From Austropuccinia psidii (lineage: Eukaryota > Basidiomycota > Pucciniomycetes > Pucciniales > Sphaerophragmiaceae), in assembly GCA_023105745.1 (NCBI GenBank), contig JALGQZ010000001.1, positions 54,320,937 through 54,384,936 of the forward strand: a stretch of DNA of 64,000 nt, read 5' to 3'. Positions 57,539 to 64,000 of the stretch are shown one piece after another. The notes under the pieces are model-generated. The model saw nothing but the letters and a program-made list of their open reading frames with translations. It had not been told where the DNA came from and ran no database searches. A program made the position numbers and the translations under genes. The number at the start of each line of letters is the position of its first letter. Within the stretch, counting starts at the first letter, position 1.

Positions 57539-59311
57539 TGTGAGCCTTTTAGATATGATAAAATATCCAAAAATGTCACAAAACATTTCACAAAACTCAT
57601 TTTAATAGCAAGAATTAACATTCAAATCTTCAAACCAATTAAAATATGTAAAAATGCCATAAAAAGGCATAAATTCTTCATTATCTCAGGAACCAATGGA
57701 TAAAAATGTATGATAAATTAAACCATTTTATTCCCAATTGAAAAGATATATATTTCTCTTTTATTTAATATCTTTGAGCCAAATACTTACTCAGATACCT
57801 GGATTTATGCAATTTTATGATCAATGCATATATTCATGGTTTTTAGCTTGCATCTTTTGAGATAATCATGATAAATACATGATCCAAAATCAATTTCACA
57901 ACAGGATACCTGTGAAAATTGATTTATGAGCTTTATGTGGTAATCCAGAAGTAAGGTTAAAAATAATAAAACGAAATTGTTCAAAATAGCAATACCAGTT
58001 GACCACTTAAAATAAGAAGTGTAAGAGCCTTAAGAGAAGTATATATTGAGATTTTACTAGTTAATATGTTTATAATTAAGTAATTTTTATTGTAATATTC
58101 AAGTTATAACCCTATCAAATCATGTTTTAAAGTCTGAAATAGAAAATTTTGATAGAAAAGATGGGTTAAAAGAAAAATAATCAAAAATAGAATTTTGATG
58201 ATTTAATGAATTCCTCTCAGATCCTTGGTGAGGACATGCCAAGTTATTAGAATTATCTTATTTTTACTGAAGCTTGATGAAAAACATTGAATTCATTAAT
58301 GTTTAAAGTTAAGTTTTAAGAAGGATCACTTTTGATCTTTAACTGTAATCTTATTTTAAGTTTAACAGTTTAATAGAAGATAAAACTGGCGTATCTTAGT
58401 ATTTTATGATTGAAAGTAATTTAATCCCCTAAAATAAACTATATTTCAAGCTTATGATTTCAGAAAATTACAGTTACAGTGATAGCTCTAAAATATGGCA
58501 TAATAGTGAGGTAAAAAGGCTTAATGATGCTGTAATCATCACCAAAATCTACAATATTGATCAATTCTGGTGGATAAAATCAGTAAATTTCTGCTGGAAG
58601 GAAGTATCTTCACTATATAAAGACACCTTCTTCCTCTATTCCCCCCTCAAACACATCAAATTTTATAAAATATTAAATAAAAGGTGAAACGCTTTCTTTT
58701 GTTGTATTATAAAAGACAAAATTCTTAGGTTGTAGTAGTCACCTGATTTTAAATTATTACACCAATATTTTATTATCATTTCTTAAATTCTCTTGAAACA
58801 TTCAAATTGATGTAAAACTTTCAAAAATTGTATTTCTCTCTACTTCTTATTGTAACTAAATTCTAAATAAGCTATAATTACTTTATTGGGATCAAAAACT
58901 ATGAAATCTATTTAATTAATTTCTAAGAGTAGGTTATTTTTTCTATTATAATTAATTAAAAATTATCTTATTAATATTAATAGTACTTATATTAATATGT
59001 GACTTGAATATTAGTAACATTATTGTTATAAATTCTTTTTTATTATTAATTAGAAATTTCTTATGCATTTATTATTTTCTGTAACAATAATAGATTTCCA
59101 TAAATATATCAATTTATCATATATTCATATATCTATTTTATTATATTATTTCATTATTTCTAAATAACATAGATATTTTGTTCCATCATTATGATAATAT
59201 CTTATTATTATAATTATTTCAAATCTTATAATCCATTTCTATTATGAAAATTGGATTAAAATAAGTAATATATTAGTTTTTTTAGTTATTTTTTAAAATC
59301 TAAGCTCTACA
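57539..59311 (+). repeat. 5' LTR of E3 (E family)
   Basis: It starts TGTGAGCCTTTTAGATATG and ends CTCTACA; 1,773 bp. It is collinear with 13,975-15,723. A TATATAA box at 58,614-58,620 precedes a pyrimidine-rich stretch. It is followed by TTTGGGGTCCTGGCCATG, the same internal sequence seen after the E1 5' LTR, and then immediately by element D. Confidence 0.78.
58614..58620 (+). promoter_or_regulatory. TATA box of the E-family LTR
   Basis: CACTATATAAAGACACC lies about 1,075 bp into the LTR and is followed by TTCTTCCTCTATTCCCCCC. The equivalent site in the other two copies has decayed to AAAATAGAGCTC. Confidence 0.5.
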
Positions 59312-59329
59312 TTTGGGGTCCTGGCCATG

Positions 59330-60080
59330 TGTCACAGGGGCTCTTCTAAGTGAAGAGGGCCTGGCACTCAGTAAACTGGGACTCACTTATGGAGGGCTCA
59401 AGGATATGGTAAGAAGGAATACACTTAAGAGTGTTAAAGATGAATTGCTAAAGAATAAATATAAGAAAAGCATCAACAAAGAAATAAGAGTAAGAAATAG
59501 AAGAGCCAACCACAAACAAGTCCAAGTCCACTGTTTCAACCTGTCAGAATGGAAAGAGAAGGGTTAATAAGGATATGGCCACCCAACTCATACTGTACAG
59601 GCGAAGAAAGAAAAACGCAAAGACTAACTTAAAATTAAATAATTATAATACCCAAATATAAGGATAAGAATAATTATAAAATAATAAATATACTAAATTA
59701 ATTAACTGGGGAAAAATCCCCAGGGGGAGAAAGAGGGGCTGGTATAAGTGAGAACCACCAGCCCTGATCCAGAGGAAGAATTTTCATGAGAATAATTGAT
59801 GATTGAATTGAGTCTGGCCAATACAGGTCTTGTACAGCTGTACAAGAGGTGTGGTGTATTTGAGTGATCATACAGTTTCATACTGGTGTATTGAAAACTG
59901 TATTGGGTGAATCCAACCTGTACAGGTATTGACAGGCTGTATTGATGTACCAAACTGTATGCATGTTTCAGAATGAAGATTGCTGAAACTGAATGCTGAT
60001 TCAGATACTGGATTTGCTTATTTGAGGTGTTTGAGTGGTTGTATGAATGAATACCCTTACCCCTGATGGATGGTTGTTAC
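59330..60080 (-). repeat. 3' LTR of element D (minus strand)
   Basis: On the plus strand it begins TGTCACAGGGG and ends near GGTTGTTACA. On the minus strand this is TGTAACAACC...CCCCTGTGACA, matching element A. It contains the TACAG/CTGTA cluster, the GGGCTGGT/ACCAGCCC pair around TATACC, a CTGGGGA/TCCCCAG hairpin and the self-primer AGTTAATTAATTTA (59,694-59,707 reversed). Confidence 0.85.
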
Positions 60081-60377
60081 AGTATCCCCCTCTTGAAACT
60101 GGTGGGCTCCTGAACACCATAATACCCTGCCATTGTTGAGTGGCATCTCACTACCCCACACACTTCTTCGAAAAGTTTTCCTTTGACCATTATTTTGAAA
60201 TCCTTCTCCAACTCTTCCCTGTCAATTAAATTTATCCCCCCCTTCTTTAACTTTGAGTAAATACCCCACTTTGAACTGTGTCTTTTCTTCTGATTTCAAC
60301 AACTGACGTCCTTGGGGCGTGGCCTTGGGTTGTATCCCAAAATGATGGCCACTGAGCTCTTGTGCTCAAAAAATGGT

Positions 60378-60410
60378 GCCAGATGAGTATATGAAGTGTA
60401 CTCATCTGGC
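60378..60410 (-). other. Conserved hairpin in element D
   Basis: Perfect 12-bp stem GCCAGATGAGTA/TACTCATCTGGC with a 9-nt loop, at the position equivalent to 42,658-42,690 in A. Two stem pairs are changed on both sides relative to A. Confidence 0.65.
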
Positions 60411-61283
60411 CAGCCCAATCAAAGAGATTGATAAGAAATGATTCCAGGGGTCTTGTCTCATTGACCTTGAATAACACCTCAAAAGACCTCCACCAGCCTT
60501 AATAATAGTCCTGGGCTGGGGCCTGCTCTATGGTGAATCTTGATGATTCTTGAGTCTATGGCCATTATTGGCCTTTTTTTGGGTCCTTAGTGCCTTGGGG
60601 TGAAATTTGGTTCATGGCCAATTTTGGCCTTTTCTTGGGTCCTTGGTGTTTTTGGGGTTATTTTGGTTCATGGCCATTTTTGGCCTTTCTTGAAGTCTGG
60701 GGTTTTTTGGCCCCTATAGGCCTTTTGGGTGATTTGGGGTCTTGCGATCCGTGGGCCGTGGTTCGCGGTCCGTTGGGGCTATAGGAGGCCCCCTGGGCCC
60801 AAATTTGTTGGGGACCCAGGGGTACCATGGGACCTTAATTGGCCCAAAACAGAAAATTTTCACCTATAGCCTGGACCCATTGGTGGGTTCCAGGACCACC
60901 AAGAACTTGGCCCTCCCCAAACTTGCAGGGGAGGCCCTCCATGCCGATTCCAGCCCCCAAAGGGTTCTTGGACCTTGACATTAAGAGGTTTTGAGGGGGG
61001 CCATAATTGACTTGTGGCCCAATTCCCTTGAGGTCGAAACTTTTGATTTGACGTGGACTTGACGATTTGGGTGGAGTGAAATCCAGTGTCTTGTTCCTGT
61101 TTCCGGTTGGTTTACTCCTATTCATGCTCTTATAACTCCCCATACGTGATTTGGAAAGGGATGCTGCTGCTTTAAAAGAATAAAAAGAAATAAGAGAAAA
61201 AGAGTGTGAAGAAAATAAATAAAGAAAAATCCTGATGGTTGGTCCTTCTTGTGGTGAGTTGCTTGATTCTGGCCAAAAGGTGT
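60411..61283 (-). other. Element D 3' noncoding region (lacks the antisense gene)
   Basis: Aligns with A on both sides of the zinc-cluster gene: the GC-rich block at 60,540-61,030 and the module side at 61,070-61,283. Only about 40 bp lie where A has about 1.27 kb. A piece near 61,050-61,075 (TTGACGATTTGGGTGGAGTG) resembles the last codons of the A gene. Confidence 0.6.
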
Positions 61284-61385
61284 CTGAGAAATGAAAACCA
61301 AGCATTTTATGCTCACAGAGTGGCCAAGGTAATGTTTTACAAGAAGTAGAACCCTCAGGGATGCATACCAGGAGATGGAACTTAC
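61284..61385 (-). other. Element D post-pol intron-like module, copy 2
   Basis: On the minus strand, donor-like GTAAGT (61,385-61,380), CCTTGGCCACTCTGTGAGC, acceptor-like TTTCATTTCTCAG ending at 61,284; span 102 nt. Confidence 0.6.
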
Positions 61386-61634
61386 TTTCATAACTTCCAC
61401 TCCCCACCAAGCACCATAAAATTGAAAGAATTGCCATAAATGGCTTCTGAAACGAATTTCCATAAATGCCTTCTGAGATTCATTGCCATAAATTATTTGA
61501 AGTAACGAATGTCTTGAATTATGATGATTGGCATAAATGAAATGATAGATAAAAGGAAAAGAAAGAAAGAAAACATTTGGCCATATCTTGATAAGGTCCA
61601 AATGGAGGGTATTGATGTTGTATGCTTCCTAAAC

Positions 61635-61739
61635 CTGTCCAAAGAATTGACAAGCTCTCACAAAGGGACCAAGGTGATGCTTACAACAACATATGGGTAG
61701 AGTACCCCCTTAAAGGTGAATGCCAGGAGAGGAACTTAC
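61635..61739 (-). other. Element D post-pol intron-like module, copy 1
   Basis: On the minus strand, donor-like GTAAGT (61,739-61,734), CACCTTGGTCCCTTTGTGAG, acceptor-like TTTGGACAG ending at 61,635; span 105 nt. It directly follows the pol stop at 61,775. Confidence 0.6.
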
Positions 61740-61774
61740 TTTCATAACTTCTTCTCCCCACCAAGCAGCATAAA

Positions 61775-62020
61775 TCAAACTCTTGAGGTATTCAGACCAG
61801 GCTTGTCTGGATATAATGAATGGAAATCCTTGACAAGGTCTGGTGAGTTGGTAAGGTTGGAAGCTGGTTCCCAGGTGGTTCTTTCTGGGTCTTCACTGAA
61901 TCCTTTCCACTCTACAAGATACCATGATTTACCTCTTTTGAGTTTTGAGTCCAGAACCTGAGCCACTTCCCATTCATCTTGCTCCTCCACTAGGATTGGT
62001 GGTGGAGGCAATTGATGTCA
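61775..62020 (-). pseudogene. Element D chromodomain
   Basis: After a TGA at 62,020-62,018 the frame reads PPPPILVEEQDEWEVAQVLD, KLKRG, WYLVEWKGF, TTWEPA, and a tail to the stop at 61,775. It is a complete chromodomain followed by the normal C-terminus seen in A. The TGA upstream sits at the same codon as in element B (32,661-32,663). Confidence 0.85.
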
Positions 62021-62293
62021 ATTTGGGGTAGTTGAATGCTTGACTGGTTCTAATAAGGACACATGGAATACAGGGTAAACTGTCTTCCATTGCTGAGGCA
62101 ACTTGAGGTGATATGCATGGCTGCCAACTTTCTTCAGAACTTCAAAAGGTCCCAACCATCTTTCTGATAATTTCTTGGTGGGTCTTGTGATCTTGATGTT
62201 CTTGGAGGATAGCCATACTTTGTCCCCAGGTTGGAAATCAGGTGGAATTGCCCTATTTCTATCTGCTTACTTCTTGAATCTCCTTATTGCTGA

Positions 62294-63697
62294 CTATAAT
62301 TCTTCTTTGACAACTTGCTGTACTGATTGGAGTTTTGTTGATAACTTTCCAGCAGGTGAGTCTTGAGAAATATGGATTGAGTCAAAGCTGGGATTTCTTC
62401 CATAAATAGTGAAAAAAGGTGATTGCTTGGTTGATGAATGTTCTGCATTATTATAGGCAAATTCAGCCAGAGGGAGCCAGGTGTACCAGTCATCTTGATG
62501 ATAGCTGACATACATCCGAAGGTACTGTTCTAGTATCTGATTTACTCTCTCTGTCTGTCCATCTGTTTCAGGGTGAAAGGCAGTTGAAAGATCTCTTGAT
62601 ATCCTGAGCTGCTGACACAATTGAGTCCAAAATGATGAAACAAATAAGGATCCTCTATCACTGATAATACTGACTGGAAGGCCATGCTTGGAAAATACAT
62701 GACTAATGAAGATTTGCGCTAAGTCCAGAGCAGTGATTTTTCCATAAGTTGGAATAAAGATTGCCATTTTTGAGAACCTGTCCACAACTACTAGAATTGA
62801 GTCAAAGTTGTTTGACTGTGGCAACTGAGTGATGAAGTCCATTGATAATGAATTCCAAGGACCAGACGGAATTGAAAGAGGCTTGAGTAATCCAAACTTC
62901 TTGTGATGAATGTTCTTGTTTCTTGAACATTGCTGACATGAGGACAAATAGTCCTTGATGAATTGATTCATGCCAGCCCAATAGAAATCCCTCTTGATGA
63001 GCTTGAGGGTCTTCTCCTGGCCAGGATGGCCAGCCAAAGGTGAGTCATGACGCTTTTGAAGAATATCGAGTTGAAGTTCTTCATTGCTTGGGATTACCAC
63101 TCTATCTTTGAATAATAACAACTTGGCTTGAGGTTCAAGAGAATAATCTGGAATTGATTTTCCTCTTGCTAGCTGCTTGAGTATTTCTTTATAGTCTTTG
63201 TCTTTCCATACTTCTTTTTGAATCTTGTCCACTAAATCTGAGAAAATCTCCACTTTTATTGAGAAGAATCTTGACTCTTGAATTCCATCTTGCTTAAGTA
63301 CTTGATGGAAATTTTGAGGATTCTTGCTGATGAAGTCCACCCCCCTCTCTGGGTACACGGCGTCCCAACGTGACAAGGCATCTGGTAAGGTGGCCAGCCT
63401 GCCTGGGCAGTAAGTGATAGTGAAATGAAATTCTGAGAGAAACTCAGCCCAACGGGCCTGACAACGAGTAAGAACTTTGGAAGACATGAAATACTGCAAG
63501 GACAAGTGGTCTGTCAAGACCTCAAAAGAATTGGAAAGAGAAAGAAGAAATGCTCTCCAGCGCTTGAGAGCCCAAACTATGCCAAGGAGTTCCTTGTCAT
63601 GAATTTCATAGTTGAGTTCAGCTGGTAAGAGCTTGTGACTATCAAATGCAATGGGGTGCTTTCCTGAGTCATTCACCTGACTCAGTACGGCTCCCAA
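62294..63697 (-). CDS. Element D RNase H-integrase (long open part of pol)
   Basis: A 467-codon uninterrupted minus-strand stretch starting inside RNase H (GAVLSQVNDSGKHPIAF) with TDHLSLQYF and the RNase H end RPG-type motif (CPGRLATLPDALSR). The integrase zinc-binding region RHDSPLAGHPGQEK...CQQC is intact: His, His, Cys, Cys. The core has Asp (MDFITQLP), Asp (SDRGSLF) and Glu (HPETDGQTE), so the catalytic triad is complete. It stops at TAG (about 62,292), just before a segment with a further TAA near 62,270, then the GPF segment and chromodomain. Frameshifts lie upstream near 63,830. It is a fragment of a polyprotein, not a free gene. Confidence 0.85.
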   Translation of the reverse strand: MGAVLSQVNDSGKHPIAFDSHKLLPAELNYEIHDKELLGIVWALKRWRAFLLSLSNSFEVLTDHLSLQYFMSSKVLTRCQARWAEFLSEFHFTITYCPGRLATLPDALSRWDAVYPERGVDFISKNPQNFHQVLKQDGIQESRFFSIKVEIFSDLVDKIQKEVWKDKDYKEILKQLARGKSIPDYSLEPQAKLLLFKDRVVIPSNEELQLDILQKRHDSPLAGHPGQEKTLKLIKRDFYWAGMNQFIKDYLSSCQQCSRNKNIHHKKFGLLKPLSIPSGPWNSLSMDFITQLPQSNNFDSILVVVDRFSKMAIFIPTYGKITALDLAQIFISHVFSKHGLPVSIISDRGSLFVSSFWTQLCQQLRISRDLSTAFHPETDGQTERVNQILEQYLRMYVSYHQDDWYTWLPLAEFAYNNAEHSSTKQSPFFTIYGRNPSFDSIHISQDSPAGKLSTKLQSVQQVVKEEL

Positions 63698-63771
63698 TGC
63701 ATAATCAGAAGCATCAGTCTCTACAATAGTAGGTAGAGATGGATTGAAATGGGATAAGATAGGAGCAGAGG

Positions 63772-64000
63772 TTAAAGCTTCTTTGAGTGCTTGAAACTGA
63801 CTAAGAGCTTCCTCATTGAAGATAAAGGGAGAATTTCTTTGAGAAGGGAAGTGAGAGAAGTGATTTTTTTGGAATAATTTTTAATGAAACGATGATAAAA
63901 ATTGGCAAAGCCAAGAAACGATTGAAGGGCCTTGATGTTTTTGGGCTGAGGCCAATTGAGGATTTGCTCAACTTTTGAAGAATCCATCTTGAGGCCATCA
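63772..64000 (-). pseudogene. Element D RT thumb / connection fragment
   Basis: The minus-strand frame enters at the window end with [36 protein letters not shown] and [13 protein letters not shown]. This is the conserved RT thumb segment, and the frame is lost by a shift near 63,830 before RNase H. Confidence 0.8.

Larger units (their letters stand above)
59330..64000 (-). mobile_element. Element D: chromodomain Ty3/gypsy of the A family, cut by window end
   Basis: In minus-strand order: RT end, RNase H, integrase, chromodomain, two post-pol modules, a GC-rich 3' region with hairpin, PPT and 3' LTR. It is the best-preserved pol in the window (a 467-codon open stretch). RT catalytic core, protease, gag, leader and 5' LTR lie beyond 64,000. 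It is inserted right after the primer-binding region of E3. Confidence 0.88.

Noticed and set aside
60835..61601. Minus-strand ORFs of 159-200 codons in element D
   Set aside because: They run through the post-pol modules and noncoding 3' region; the frames are not conserved in A, B or C and only reflect conserved nucleotide sequence (the TATGAAAGTAAGT block).
1..64000. CRISPR arrays, rRNA, tRNA or bacterial operons
   Set aside because: No regularly spaced short repeats, no rRNA-like conserved blocks, no cloverleaf seen by eye, and gene structure is eukaryotic throughout.

Overview
This 64 kb window is AT-rich, CpG-poor eukaryotic DNA made almost entirely of transposable elements, mostly broken and nested in one another. 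I see no rRNA, tRNA, CRISPR or prokaryotic operon, and no single-copy housekeeping gene I can defend. Short fungal introns (50-105 nt), chromodomain Ty3/gypsy elements, a MULE-type transposase joined to an OTU-like protease, and a Zn(II)2Cys6 cluster protein point to a fungus. The repeat families look like those of rust fungi (Pucciniales; Austropuccinia psidii is my best guess). That assignment is inference from family resemblance, not a search result.

Layout. (1) 1-15,723: an old plus-strand Ty3/gypsy relic (E1). Its 5' LTR is cut by the window edge and split by a MULE (about 994-5,100), and its RNase H region is split by a solo LTR of another family (F1, TSD GCTAC). (2) 15,724-24,459: AT-rich DNA with tandem repeats, a second F-family LTR, and a minus-strand relic of an E1-like element (E2). 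(3) 24,460-43,739: a chromodomain Ty3/gypsy element A, interrupted in gag by a complete related element B (26,336-35,321, TSD CTCAG). (4) 43,740-49,941: element C, missing its 5' end, with an unusually long 3' LTR. (5) 49,942-57,538: unrecognised DNA around a Tc1/mariner relic split by solo LTR F3 (TSD ACAAA). (6) 57,539-59,311: a 5' LTR of the E family (E3), followed directly by element D (minus strand, same family as A), which runs off the window end.

How A-D appear to work. Each has gag (Retrotrans_gag-like plus one zinc knuckle), protease, RT, RNase H, integrase and a C-terminal chromodomain. In A, B and C, gag ends in a stop and pol lies in the -1 frame. A GGGAAAA slippery heptamer, a 6-nt spacer and a covarying 11-bp stem follow, and the loop can pair downstream as an H-type pseudoknot. 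In A and B the sequence just inside the 5' LTR is complementary to AGTTAATT... within the LTR, and the two sides co-vary. This fits Tf1-like self-primed reverse transcription rather than a tRNA primer. Downstream of pol all four elements carry two copies of a ~100-nt module bounded by GTAAGT and a 3' splice-like AG. Element A also carries, antisense between pol and the 3' LTR, a two-exon gene for a Zn2Cys6 zinc-cluster protein. Element D has lost nearly all of that gene. The frameshift signal, the self-priming sites, the twin modules and the antisense zinc-cluster gene are the points most worth following up.
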